A DNA stretch of 64,000 nt from Gari tellinella (GCA_922989275.2 OV277856.1:81301038-81365037); one strand, 5' to 3'. Counted from the stretch's first letter, positions 53,690 through 63,962 are shown. The notes: generated by a model from the sequence alone, not told the origin. Numbers and translations are program-made.

Positions 53690-54191
53690 ATGTTGGCTTC
53701 ACTTTTTCAACACCATGGACCTGTTTAACTCTTTCCTCCCTGAAACTTTAAATGGACAATTCCAGTTTCCATTATAGTCTAGTCCATTTCTGACTATTAA
53801 GGACTGTTTTTGTCAATGTTTGGAATTATGACAAACAGTGAAGACCCTGATCAGAGGGCTCCTTTCGGAGCCCTCTGATCTGGATCTTCACTGTTTGCAT
53901 AGGACAAGTGTACTATTCACATGTACAATTTTTGAAAAGGACGCCTATATGAGTGACTAGAGTTCAAAGAGTTAAAATATACTCATTACATTTGCAAAAA
54001 GAGAATACCCAGATCAGAGGGCTCCCATCTAAGGAGCCTCTCTGCTCAGGATCTACACTGTTTGCAAATTTAGAACAGTATACATCAAACTACCTAGAAT
54101 TCCAAGTAGACTGGTTCATTTTTTTGTAATTTAAAAGATCCACAAGGGAACTTTATAACCCACAAGTGTAACTTAGTGTTGAAGGAGTTAA
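53690..54191. mobile_element. MITE family B, interrupted by family C
   Basis: The left end CTTTTTCAACACCATGGACC runs to 53724 and the arm resumes at 53976 (AATATACTCATTACATTTGC). Core GCAAAAAGAGAATACCCAGA is damaged. The right end GTGTTGAAGGAGTTAA is intact. Confidence 0.85.
53725..53975. mobile_element. MITE family C nested in family B at TTAA
   Basis: TTAACTCTTTCCTCCCTGAA to GAGTTCAAAGAGTTAA. Core ACAAACAGTGAAGACCCTGA + TCAGAGGGCTCCTTTCGGAG. The flanks rejoin as CATGGACCTGT-TTAA-AATATACTC, so the insertion duplicated TTAA. Confidence 0.9.
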
Positions 54192-54224
54192 TACACGGTT
54201 GACTGTGGAGTTACACTATGAATT

Positions 54225-54375
54225 CACGGCTCCAGATAAGAGGTAGTTAACTGAACAAATCTAACATTTTCTCACTCATTTCAGCACCAAATCCTATGGT
54301 GTTACTACTCATTAGAATTGTATGCAGAAATGTAGATTTTAGTTTTTGAAATACTCCCCTTATCTTGAGCCCAGT
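54225..54375. mobile_element. MITE family E, half core deleted
   Basis: CGGCTCCAGATAAGAGGTAG to CCCTTATCTTGAGCCCAG with CCTATGGTGTTACTACTCAT + TAGAATTGTATGCAG. One palindrome arm is gone. Confidence 0.8.
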
Positions 54376-54478
54376 GTACCAGGTATGATACCATTGTTAC
54401 CAAAGTAACATTTTCCCAATAGGTATGTTTACTCATGATTAATGAAAATAATGTTAATAAAATACAGGTGCTAACTTA

Positions 54479-54997
54479 GGCCTAAAAAAAAAGATGTGTG
54501 TTTCCTGTTTCCCGACCGACCCTATTTTTTACCCCCGACCCTAAAGTTTTTAAAGAAATATTAAAAAAAAAAATCTTTTTTTTTTTTTTAGGGGAAAGTT
54601 TTTTGATGAGGAGAAAAACATACGGGAGGGAAAGGGGGCCGTTATTCCTGTATTAAAAGCAAACACACACATTTTTTTAAAATATAATATTTATTTGATG
54701 CAATGGTTTTCAGATTGAAACAAGAACTATTTCACATAATTATATTATGAAACAGATCTACCTTACAATTTAAACTTGCAAATCAAGATAAATCATTTCA
54801 GACACTTTCAATGTTGAATACAACAAGAGCAAGGTCATTATTTCTCATATAAACCCATCCTTTGGTTGTAAAAAAATCCGCATATATACCCTATATAAAA
54901 ACTTTTTAAAAAATAAAAACTTTTTCCTACCGACCTACATGTACCCTAAAATTTTGAGAGGGTGAAACCAGAAACACACATATTTTTTTTTTAGGCC
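54479..54997. mobile_element. PIF/Harbinger-like MITE, copy 2 (519 bp), TSD TTA
   Basis: Ends GGCCTAAAAAAAAAGATGTG and CATATTTTTTTTTTAGGCC, flanked by TTA (54476-54478, 54998-55000). Same orientation as copy 1 and alignable over most of its length, with extra sequence after CCGACCCTAAAG. Confidence 0.9.
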
Positions 54998-55359
54998 TTA
55001 TATAAACTGATCAAATGAATATCCCTGAAAGACATTTAAGGTATTAACTCTTTGGAATATTGTTGCCTGCAAAAATTGGCATCTGCTAGTGTTCTAAAAC
55101 ATAGATACAGAATTTATTTTCAAAACTCGGTTAGATTGACAAACAGTTGAGCTACAGATGAGAAGCCACAAAAAATGGCATCATGATCCAAACCTTTGGC
55201 AAAGGTATTATGCCGTTAGCATGCCAAGTTAAATCTAGATTTCAATATCATATAGAGAGGTAGTAATCCTCCTGAGAATAGTGAAATATAGTATTATCAA
55301 TAAATTATGAGATTTTTCGCTTACATTGTCTCTCAAGGGATTTATTTTCATAAATGATT

Positions 55360-55440
55360 GTATAACAGACAGTGCAAACCCTTGCCGATCTGAAGGCTCA
55401 TTTAGGAGTCCTCTGCTCTGGGTCTACACTGTTTGCAAAT
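55360..55440. repeat. B/C-type hairpin core, diverged
   Basis: CAGACAGTGCAAACCCTTGC…CTCTGCTCTGGGTCTACACT + GTTTGCAAAT. Confidence 0.6.
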
Positions 55441-55487
55441 ATCATGCATCTACTCATTTCTTGTAAAGAGGTAACTATATATATTAT

Positions 55488-55679
55488 CAGGGCTCTAGAT
55501 AAGGGGAGTATTTCAAAAACTAAATTTTTTATTTCTGCTTTAAACCCTATGGTGTCACTACTAATTAGAATCGTCTCTTTGAGACGATTCTAATGAGTAG
55601 TGACACCATAGGATTTGGTGTTTAATAAGTGAGAAAATGTTGGATTTGTTAAGTTTACTCCCTCTTAACTGGAGCCCTG
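55488..55679. mobile_element. MITE family E, 6 bp TSD
   Basis: CAGGGCTCTAGATAAGGGGA to CTCTTAACTGGAGCCCTG, flanked by exact TATTAT (55482-55487, 55680-55685). Core CTAATTAGAATCGTCTCTTT + GAGACGATTCTAATGAGTAG. Confidence 0.95.
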
Positions 55680-56113
55680 TATTATTAAGGTATAAAAAGG
55701 TGTATCTCCTTGGTTATGGGCTAATTGAATGTTCCAGTATAGTAGGTTTGTGGTCTTACGCCCATATATTTTTATTTTAAGTGCATAGGGGTGCAAGTTG
55801 TGATGAAAATACCTTAAAACTTATAAATTAAAAGGACTGTTAAAGTATATACACACCTGTCGTTTAAATCTATAGAGTTAATCTATTTTCTGGATGGCCC
55901 AGTATAAGGACTTAAGATATAATGTGAGTGCAACTATGCAACCTTTTCCTCCATATAAATTCAAACTACCTACGCTATTTAATACCAGTACATAATTTAA
56001 CCATACAATTTGTTGCTTAAGTGTTTAAAGCAGATTGCTGCTTAAAAGCCAAGACGAAAGTAAAGCAGAAAGCTGCTTTGTGTCATCTTGTTTTAAGCCA
56101 CTATAGCAATACT

Positions 56114-56341
56114 AAACTCTTACCATAATGCAAACGGCAGCAGCCGATATCTGTGCCACAGCAATTACATTTGCAAACAGTATGGATCCAGATGAGACGC
56201 CGCATAATGCGGCGCCTCATCAGGATCCAAACTTTTTGACACTCTGACCCTGTTTTGAAAAGAAATTTTGAAAAATTATATTGTTAGAACAGTAGCAGAC
56301 TACAATTGTTTGCAGACGAAACCCATCATGGAACGAGTTAA
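56114..56341. mobile_element. MITE family N, copy 4
   Basis: Core GCAAACAGTATGGATCCAGA + TGAGACGCCGCATAATGCGG. Right arm TTTTTGACACTCTGACCCTG, end CATCATGGAACGAGTTAA. Confidence 0.85.
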
Positions 56342-56559
56342 TACCACCGGTACACCCTCATTATTCTAAGCCTCCTTGGGCACTTGGCCCTTATGGAGAG
56401 GAAAAGGTTAGTAAAAATATATGCTCACTCCAGACAGTTTCTCTCATATTTCCATATAGATTCTAATCTGACACTGTTATCCTTCACCTTGAGTAACCAT
56501 GGACTTTTAACAATTCCCTAACCTGTGTCTTGGTACAGAGCCATAAGAAAATCTACAAT

Positions 56560-56680
56560 AATCCTAACAAATGGCTGCTTCAAGCTGGCTGAAAGTAAAG
56601 CAGAAAGCTCCAACAGCAGCTTTCTGCTTTACTTTATGTCTGCTTTATGCTCAAGCAATCACCTGTCTGGAACACTGAAA
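56560..56680. repeat. A/K-type hairpin element
   Basis: GCTTCAAGCTGGCTGAAAGT pairs with TACTTTATGTCTGCTTTATG around AGAAAGCTCCAACAGCAGCTTTCT. End families not assigned. Confidence 0.6.
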
Positions 56681-57154
56681 AAGCGATGAAGGAAAGGATA
56701 AAACTTCTTTTAACAGCATAATATACTCTGACATATAACAAGAAGATATCAAATACATACATGTATACATTAAAGAATTGGACCATATAACATCTATCTA
56801 AAATCAAACACCTCTTTCGATCGAAAATCAATTGATAATCTATAACCCAAAGTTTACGATAGAGTTATTTGATAACGATGTTTAACGGTACATCAAAGGT
56901 TGAAAACTAAAGACAATTAAGTTCACATTCTTTCAACCCTTTGTCATCATTATTGGTTTTGAATATTTAAAACAGGTGGTTGTTTATCGAAGGCTCAAAG
57001 GAGATTTCTGCTTTACTTTCAGTCTGCTTTAAATTAAGCATACTCCGGTCAGGATGCAGGAAAGGTTTTCCGTAGCACTTTATCAGCCGTAACAATTGTG
57101 TCCAAAGCACTTAATTCTACGGAGGAAAGGGTTAAGTCAAGGGTTAAGACAAGT

Positions 57155-57419
57155 TTAACCTATTGCCCCATAAATATGCATTTTTAAGCCTTTAATTTAT
57201 TCCTCCTCTAAAGAAAAAAGCCCCACTTTATACACTTATGAATATGAACTGTAAGCAATAGTTTCTTTATCCTAGCAGATTGAAGCTAAAAGCAGGGTGA
57301 AAGTAAAGCAGAATTAATGCACATTAGGGGTATTCTGCTTTACTTTTACACTGCTTTTAAAAGCCTTTAGTAATCCCCTGTCTTTAAAATTTGAAACAGG
57401 CTAGAGTGTAAAAGGTTAA
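57155..57419. mobile_element. MITE family A
   Basis: TTAACCTATTGCCCCATAAA to CAGGCTAGAGTGTAAAAGGT + TAA. Hairpin AAAAGCAGGGTGAAAGTAAA…TTACTTTTACACTGCTTTT, diverged. Confidence 0.8.
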
Positions 57420-57899
57420 CAGATTCAAATTCTCATTAATGAAAAAGTTTCTACCAACTGTATGAATGAACACTGTTTCACTAGTCACTACACTGGCATG
57501 GCAAAACCCCAATACATAAATAATTGTGCTGTCACTTTCTGCATTAATTAATAATGTTCTAGCAATTATATTATTGTCACAGCTATCATAAGTCATTACA
57601 GCTGTGACATATATAGACCAACTTGTCCGTGGTGGTCAATCTCTAACCCACAACCTAAACTGTTGTCGGCTGAATATGCCATCAGCTGAAAGTCTGAGCT
57701 GTCTTTTTTTCTATGTAAAGAAACAGGGTCAGAGTGACAGTCTAGATCCTGATCAGGCTCCAAATGCAGTGAGGACTGATCTGGATCAATACTGTTTGCA
57801 AATAGTTTTAAACAGGTCTTCTGGTTGAGAGGGCTAACCTACAGTAACATATTCCTCATCAAAACAATTACAATCATTTATTTTTCAAATTTAAATAAA

Positions 57900-58161
57900 A
57901 AATTTGAAAATAGGCGTTCACTTAAAGCAGGTTGAAAGTAAAGGTGAATGCACCTTAAGGCACATTCTGCTTTACTTTCAGTCTGCTTTATGCTACCATT
58001 TGCTAGAATATAGCTATATATATATTTGCTAGAGTATAGAGATTAGAGTATTTTTCTTATGATATATATCCATGACTGTATAGATTGGAACTATTTTCAT
58101 CAGCGGAGAAATAAATTAAAGGTGTAAAAAATATGTATCTTTAATTGAAGTAAAGGGTTTA
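57900..58161. mobile_element. MITE family A
   Basis: Hairpin CTTAAAGCAGGTTGAAAGTA…TGCACCTTAAGGCACATTCT, right arm with a small duplication around TATATATATATTTGCTAGAG, end GAAGTAAAGGGTTTA. Confidence 0.8.
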
Positions 58162-58439
58162 GCCTCACATAGCAGAATATTTCGTGTTACATGCAAGTTT
58201 GACTGTCAGTTGGCAAACAGTATCGAATGTGTTACGCGGTTATGTGTTGGCATGGTCACATGTCAATCAATTATAACGGACGCCTTCAACACATCAAACT
58301 GTCCCTATCATGAGTATTTACATAATTATATTAATGCTTTACAACAATCAGTGTCCTGTAACCTATATGATTTCTAACTGGTAAAGCATTTGTATAGGAC
58401 ATGATTATGTATTCTGTGAACATTCTTAATGTTAGTACA

Positions 58440-58620
58440 CCTTGTATAACTGCTGTAATTTTTCTTAAATTTAAACTAATTGCTTTTAAAATTTGTACAA
58501 AGGGTGCAAACTGAATGGCAAACAGTTTAGACCCTGATCAGACTGCTCCTGACGGAGCAGTCTGATCTTGGTCTACTCTGTTTGCTCAGGCCTGTTTGTC
58601 CCAATACTTAGGGTCATTAC
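58440..58620. mobile_element. Hairpin element family J, copy 2
   Basis: TTAAACTAATTGCTTTTAAA, core GGCAAACAGTTTAGACCCTG + ATCAGACTGCTCCTGACGGA, right arm TTTGTCCCAATACTTAGGGT. Same arms as the copy at 28.5-28.7 kb. Confidence 0.8.
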
Positions 58621-58629
58621 GATATATGG

Positions 58630-58740
58630 TCAGTTGCTCCTTAAAGCAAGATGAAAGTAAAACAGAAAGCTCCTTTAGGAGCTTTCTGTTTTACTTTGTT
58701 CTGTCTTGCTTTAGTTGGACATCTGTCATTATCTCAGGTA
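58630..58740. mobile_element. Hairpin element family K/F core
   Basis: CCTTAAAGCAAGATGAAAGT + AAAACAGAAAGCTCCTTTAG, then the mirror TTCTGTCTTGCTTTAG. No TTAA or CAGT ends identified. Confidence 0.6.
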
Positions 58741-58979
58741 GTAGCTCCTCATCTCAGTTAATCAATAAGATGATGATCAGAGACGAAAAAAAGTTGACAT
58801 CCCAACAACAGGGCAGATACTGTATTCACACTTACCAGACTATCAGGGAAATACAAGAAAAAGCCAACAAACGAAAAGTAAACCCTGAGGAAAAACTTGC
58901 TTCACAATTATTACACCTAATTGAAATTTGTTTAACTTTTATAAAATACAATGCATATCACAGTTGTGCCTACACTTCC

Positions 58980-59050
58980 TTCACAAATAGTGTAGACCAG
59001 TTCAGAGGGCTCCATACGAACCTCTGATATGGCTCTACACTGTTTGTCAT
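58980..59050. repeat. C-type hairpin core, isolated
   Basis: ACAAATAGTGTAGACCAGTT…TGATATGGCTCTACACTGTT. Arms diverged. Confidence 0.55.
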
Positions 59051-59238
59051 TGTTTTGAATATTTTAAGGACAAAGCCCTCTGAAGTCAACAAAAACTTGT
59101 CATTGATTAGGATATGGAAGAGTTTATTGGAAGCTTTAGCATTTTAAAGGTTTATTGCCTATTTGCATAAATATGTTTGTTGTGGTGTTTTCATTTCACA
59201 CCTGTATACATTTTAAGTTGACTAGGATCTTCCCCCCA

Positions 59239-59460
59239 TAACCCTTTCCTCCCAGAAACTTTAAGTGGACAATTCCTGTTTCCTATTTAGTTTATTACAT
59301 TTTTGACTATTTAGGGTTGATTTTTTTGTCAATGTAAAGCAATATGACAAACTGTGCAGACCCTGGCCAGAGGGTTCTGATAGGTCCCCTCCGATCTGGG
59401 TTTACACTGTTTGCAAATATGTGTTTATATGTGACTTATAGTGAGGTTTCAAAGAATTAA
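59239..59460. mobile_element. MITE family C
   Basis: ATAACCCTTTCCTCCCAGAA to GAGGTTTCAAAGAATTAA (reverse). Core ACAAACTGTGCAGACCCTGG…GATCTGGGTTTACACTGTTT, diverged. Confidence 0.85.
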
Positions 59461-59539
59461 TTTAACAAAATTTTGTATGCTAAAATGATTTGCAACCAGT
59501 AAACATCTAGAGCCAAAGGCCAGGGTCTATGCATGCTTA

Positions 59540-59672
59540 TAAAGCGTTTGAGTTGAGTCTTAAATCATTCTCAATCATTTGATTGGTCAGATTTGAGCCT
59601 AGGCTCAAATCTGACCGATCAAATGATTGAGAACAAACTCAGACTCAACTCAAATGCTTTATAAGCGCTGGG
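59540..59672. repeat. Palindrome family G, copy 2
   Basis: AAAGCGTTTGAGTTGAGTCT pairs with AGACTCAACTCAAATGCTTT. Centre CAGATTTGAGCCTAGGCTCA + AATCTG. Nearly the same as the copy at 21.2 kb. Confidence 0.85.
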
Positions 59673-59759
59673 CCAGATACTGAACACCTCTGCACCTCAT
59701 CAGGATCAAGGATGTATTCCTACACAATAGGGACAGGTAAATTCATGCAATTTTCTGTG

Positions 59760-59875
59760 TTAACTCGTTGACCCCTAAAACATTAAATGGACAGTTCTAT
59801 ACAGTGCAGATTCTGATCACAGGGCTGACTTGCAGGAGCCCTCTGATGTTGGTCTACACTGTTTGTTAGTTCTAC
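59760..59875. mobile_element. MITE family C, fragment
   Basis: TTAACTCGTTGACCCCTAAA, core ACAGTGCAGATTCTGATCAC…GCCCTCTGATGTTGGTCTAC, right part lost. Confidence 0.65.
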
Positions 59876-60059
59876 ACAAGGACACAGTAAAGTAGATGTG
59901 TGTCAGTACGGACTGATTGGTCTAGCTACCATCTGATGTTAATACTTATATCTATGAATCATCTTTATACACTATCTTTTAGTAACTAATGGGTTTTAAT
60001 TGATTTTCAAAAGGTTTGCCAGAAATGTTTATCATGATTACATGACGCTGTCAGACAGG

Positions 60060-60300
60060 AAATCCATCCTGTCTGTTTTGTCCAGGGTAGCAAAACAGGC
60101 GGACGGGAAGGGGTGGGGCCTCATGTCAGCCTGTACAAAATTGGCCGGGGGCTCCTGTAGTTGGGGCGGGCATGAATTTCCGTCAATCACTCTACCGTCA
60201 CTGTAGAAAATAGTTTCAATTTATGCAATCATTAATATGTATCATTTTCTTTATTCTTGTAGATGGTATCTTAAAGCAGGCTGAAAGTAATTCACAATAT
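60060..60300. repeat. Fragments of the GGGGGCTC repeat and of MITE family A
   Basis: 60095-60175 contains GGGGCCTCATGTCAGCCTGT and AATTGGCCGGGGGCTCCTGT, related to the ends of the 62.1 kb element. 60190-60300 is a family A left arm and half hairpin (ATCTTAAAGCAGGCTGAAAG). Confidence 0.6.
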
Positions 60301-60418
60301 GCTTAAAAAATAAAGCAACTGTCTGTCTTGAACAGAACGGAAATAAAGGAATTGTTCTGTTCTGTTCAATAATGAAAACAAGCCATGATAGAGGAAAAGT
60401 GTTGAAAATAGAATTAAT

Positions 60419-60641
60419 ACTAACTCTTTGCATGCTGGGTAATTTTTTCCTCTGCAACAATTGTCGACTGCTTTTGTTCTAAAATTAGAAATTTAAAAAA
60501 AAAACTCAAATTCAGGGTCAGAATGACAAACAGTTTGGATCCTGATGAGACATCTCGTTACGCGACGTCTCATCTGGATCCAATCTGTTTGCAGACTTAA
60601 TCACTATAGAGTGGATGTTCACTGCTAGCCTGCAAAGAGCT
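60419..60641. mobile_element. MITE family N, copy 5
   Basis: TAACTCTTTGCATGCTGGGT to CTAGCCTGCAAAGAGCTTA. Core ACAAACAGTTTGGATCCTGA + TGAGACATCTCGTTACGCGA. Confidence 0.85.
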
Positions 60642-60983
60642 TATGTGTTCCACAGGAAAGCGGACATGAGCCACCCATGCAAAATTGGGCAGGGGGTTTG
60701 TGTCTGGGAGACTTTTTATTATTTTTATTATTATACCGGATTTATATAGCGCTCTTTTCACACAGAGGTTGTGCGTTCAATTTTACTGCGCTTCACATGA
60801 AATAACGTAAATGTACCTACGAAGCGAACAACTATCAAAACAACAAACATGCCAATAATGTTTGGACTCTAACACTGTAATCACTAAGCCTATTGTTTGG
60901 TCAATCAAAGGAATGTTTTGATGATTACATGATTAATCCCTCAAACAGACCATCTACTCTTTATCTCTTTGTACTGGTCACTG

Positions 60984-61197
60984 TAACCCTTATCATGCTG
61001 AATTGTCGTCTGCTTCAAATATTTCATCTGAGAAAAATGTAAAAGATTTACAGTTTATGTTTTGCAAATTTTAGAGATTATAGATGTGAGGGGCAAACAA
61101 TTTGAATCCAGATCAGATGCTGTGTTACGCGGTGTCTGATCTGGATCCAAACTGTTTGCAAATATTAGCCAAGTCGTGCTTAGCGTGACAAGGGTTA
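60984..61197. mobile_element. MITE family M, copy 2
   Basis: GTAACCCTTATCATGCTGAA to GCGTGACAAGGGTTAA. Core GCAAACAATTTGAATCCAGA + TCAGATGCTGTGTTACGCGG and mirror. Confidence 0.85.
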
Positions 61198-61412
61198 ACA
61201 CTAAATAATTGTCGTCTGCTGAAAAAGTTCTACAATTGGTTTAAAAAAATGTCTTCTTTATTTGGATATAAACTGGACGTCAGAGTCAAATAGTTTTGCT
61301 CCTGAAAGAAGGGACTGGCCTGGATCAAAACTGCTTGCAAAGGTCTTCAATTACACTTTCATTGCCAAATGTTGTCTGCTTTAAATTTGTATGTATTTTA
61401 TCTTCAAGTTTA

Positions 61413-61442
61413 GGGGGGGGGGGTGGGGGGGGGGGGGGGGGG
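61413..61442. repeat. Poly(G) tract
   Basis: About 30 bp of G with one T. Quadruplex-prone. Confidence 0.9.
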
Positions 61443-61563
61443 TGCATTTAGACTGAAGAAAGGTTGGATATAAAATTCTAGCAGTTGTGATCCTGATCAG
61501 ACATTTTTTAAGTTAACTTCTGATTGATATCTTAACTTTGTACAAATGTTAAAATTTATCTTG

Positions 61564-61816
61564 ATAACCCATTCCCCTATAAATACACCTTCTTACGCCT
61601 ATAATTTATTCCTACACTGAAGAATATAGTTCCTTTTTATACAGTTATGAATATGTATCCTAGGAAATATTTTCTATATTCTAGCAGCTAGTAGCTTAAA
61701 ACAGGCTGAAAGTAAAGCAGAATGTGCCATAAGGCACATTCTGCTTTACTTTCAAACTGCTTTAAGAGTTAGTCTATCTTCAGAACTAGAAACAGGATAT
61801 GGGGTACAATGGGTTA
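61564..61816. mobile_element. MITE family A
   Basis: ATAACCCATTCCCCTATAAA to GATATGGGGTACAATGGGTT + AA. Hairpin AGCTTAAAACAGGCTGAAAG…TGCCATAAGGCA. Confidence 0.85.
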
Positions 61817-62034
61817 AATCTGAAAACTGAAAATTGACTGCAGACACCAATTCCGAAGCAGTATTTTTTTAAATCATTATCACATCCTTTGCAAACAGAA
61901 TAGATCAAGATCATGATCTACACAGACTGCCAAACTTTTTAAATATTTGTATAGTTTAGACAAACTATACCCATGGAGAGTCATGGAAACTGGTAATTAA
62001 TCAGTGAACAGAAAAATCAGCTTTACAAGGGTTT

Positions 62035-63035
62035 AAACTCATTTACCCCTTTAAATCGACAATCCTGGTTTGCAATTAAGTTTAAGTCCATTTACGTCTA
62101 TCTAAGATTGACGAACATGAGCCCCCCCGGACACGAGCCCCCCGGCCGATTTTGCGCGGGCGGACACGAGCCCCCCACCTGTTTTGCGCGGGCGGACATA
62201 AGCCCCCCTGGTCGGACAGATAATTAACTTATGTTTTGTTGATATTTTTAGCAAACAATGAAGATTTTCTTCGGCTATAAATATTGCCTTGCTTGTTAGT
62301 ATTAATTTCCTATTTATTAATACTAGTTTCATTTTAATCATGATACCTCGGAGGAAAAAGATAACTTTGATAGATGTAATCATTTATATTGTCAACTTGA
62401 TTACACAATAGTGACAAAACAGGATAGTCGTTGCCTATTAGTGAATCAAACTGTCGGTAATACTTTGATGATACCAGGAATTAATTGTTTAATTGACTTT
62501 TGTTTACTGAAAAAACACCGCCAGTGAAACTTGTAAGTTTGATAGATTGATTGAATCCATTGTCCTTATAATCGTAAGTTAAAGGTGTTGTTTGTGTCTC
62601 ATAATTCTCAAACATATCAAAGTTCTTAAACATTTGGGGTTAAAAGCATATACGATTAAAGTGAATAAATGATAAAAGAACACTTAAGGACACGTTTTGA
62701 AGTTTTAAAACTACAAATTTACGCAATAAAACATGTATCTTATCATAGGATTGGTCGGGGGCTCATGTCCGCACGCGCAAAACAGGCGGGGGGCTCATGT
62801 CCGCCCGCGCAAAATCGGCCGGGGCTCGTGTCCGAGGGGGCTCATGTCCGCTTACCTTATCTAAGGCTGTTTATGCAATACATTGGCAAATGGCAAACAG
62901 TGCAGACCCTGAGCATTGAGGTCACCTTAATGCTCAGGGTCTGCTCAGGTCTACACCATATGCATATTACATAGGACAAGTGTATTTTTCAAATCTGCAC
63001 TGTATGTAAATGATGAATATACAATGTGTTAATAT
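62035..63035. mobile_element. MITE family C, split by a 751 bp insertion
   Basis: The left arm ACCCCTTTAAATCGACAATC…AAGTCCATTTACGTCTATCTAAG continues after the insertion as GGCTGTTTATGCAATACATT. Then come the core GGCAAACAGTGCAGACCCTG and the arm ACATAGGACAAGTGTATTTT, ending near CAATGTGTTAA. Confidence 0.8.
62107..62857. mobile_element. 751 bp element with GC-rich repeated ends, 8 bp TSD
   Basis: Flanked by exact TATCTAAG (62099-62106, 62858-62865). Its ends are opposed clusters of short tandem repeats: CGGACACGAGCCCCCC and GATTTTGCGCGGG units on the left, GGGGGCTCATGTCCGC and GCGCAAAA units on the right. The 530 bp centre is AT-rich with no transposase frame. An 8 bp TSD suggests hAT or a similar superfamily. 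Confidence 0.85.
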
Positions 63036-63349
63036 TTGTAAGTGTTGAGAGCAGACAGGCTTCAGTGATCCCTGGGGTTGACCTTTTAACCAGGTGTAAT
63101 TGGATAAAGGTTGGCACCTATTGTACAACCAATGACCAACATTGTGTAACAATGTACACCCATTTGTATATCCAACAGTTGTTTGGCTGGTCAACAATGG
63201 CTCTTGATTGTCTGACATCTGCCCTGGCATGATACACAGTTTTAAGTAGAACTGTTACATAATTTTGTAAATGGATTTGTAAAGATTTTAAGTCATTTTA
63301 AAAGTTTAACAATTTGTAGAAACTCAGAAAGGGAGATTTCTGCTTTATG

Positions 63350-63425
63350 TTTAGGTGCATCCCAGTTTGATGCAAACATAAGGATTTTATTTTTATGAAA
63401 AACTCTCCTTATCTTGCGCCCTGTA
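63350..63425. mobile_element. MITE family E, right end only
   Basis: AACATAAGGATTTTATTTTT…AAAACTCTCCTTATCTTGCG + CCCTG. The left half is missing. Confidence 0.6.
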
Positions 63426-63429
63426 TACA

Positions 63430-63735
63430 TATAGTTTACATACATATAAATTATAATATCTTATAAACTTTGCACACTGCAGTTTCTACACAATTATGTC
63501 AGTATGTATTTTTAGAGCTAGATTGATATTACCTTTCCAAAAATAGACAGAATACACACTAAAATGAGAAAGAACAAATTAAATGAGCCGTAAATAGAAA
63601 CCAATTAAACCAGACATGAAGCAATTTAATTCTTGGGCATGATTATATTGTCACTTCAAAATTGATGTTAGATGCTCTACGAAACATAAAATTGACACAA
63701 AAGAAGATGAAACGATAACCCTGTCATAAATAATC
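63430..63735. other. No gene seen
   Basis: AT-rich sequence without recognised elements. Confidence 0.45.
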
Positions 63736-63962
63736 TTAACCCTTTACTAGATCTTGTAGATGTTTAGCCTGCTAATCTTGATGGACAGGAATTTGACAAC
63801 AGTTGGGATTCAGATGAGACGCCGAGTTACTCCGTGTCTGGTCTAGATCCAAACTGTTGGAAACTTATAACAATGTTTCTGACGCCAAGAAACTGATACG
63901 AAAGGTCAATGCAGACGAAAGCTGTGAAGCAGACGATATTGTGGAAGCCGCATGCTTAACTT
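63736..63962. mobile_element. D/M-type hairpin element
   Basis: TTAACCCTTTACTAGATCTT at the left. Core ACAACAGTTGGGATTCAGAT + GAGACGCCGAGTTACTCCGT, mirror GATCCAAACTGTTGG, then GCAGACGAAAGCTGTGAAGC. The right end is degraded. Confidence 0.75.

Noticed and set aside
32500..54000. CRISPR-like array of palindromic repeats
   Set aside because: Copies are far apart, in both orientations, with family-specific arms and TTAA ends. They are dispersed eukaryotic transposons, not a spacer array.
58596..59027. 143-codon plus-strand open frame
   Set aside because: It runs through a hairpin element (K/F core) and ends in a C-type core. There is no domain, codon pattern or splice context.
62102..62383. 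Repeated peptide frames at 62.1 and 62.7 kb
   Set aside because: They are translations of the GC-rich end repeats of the 751 bp element (ARAKSAGGL-type peptides), not genes.
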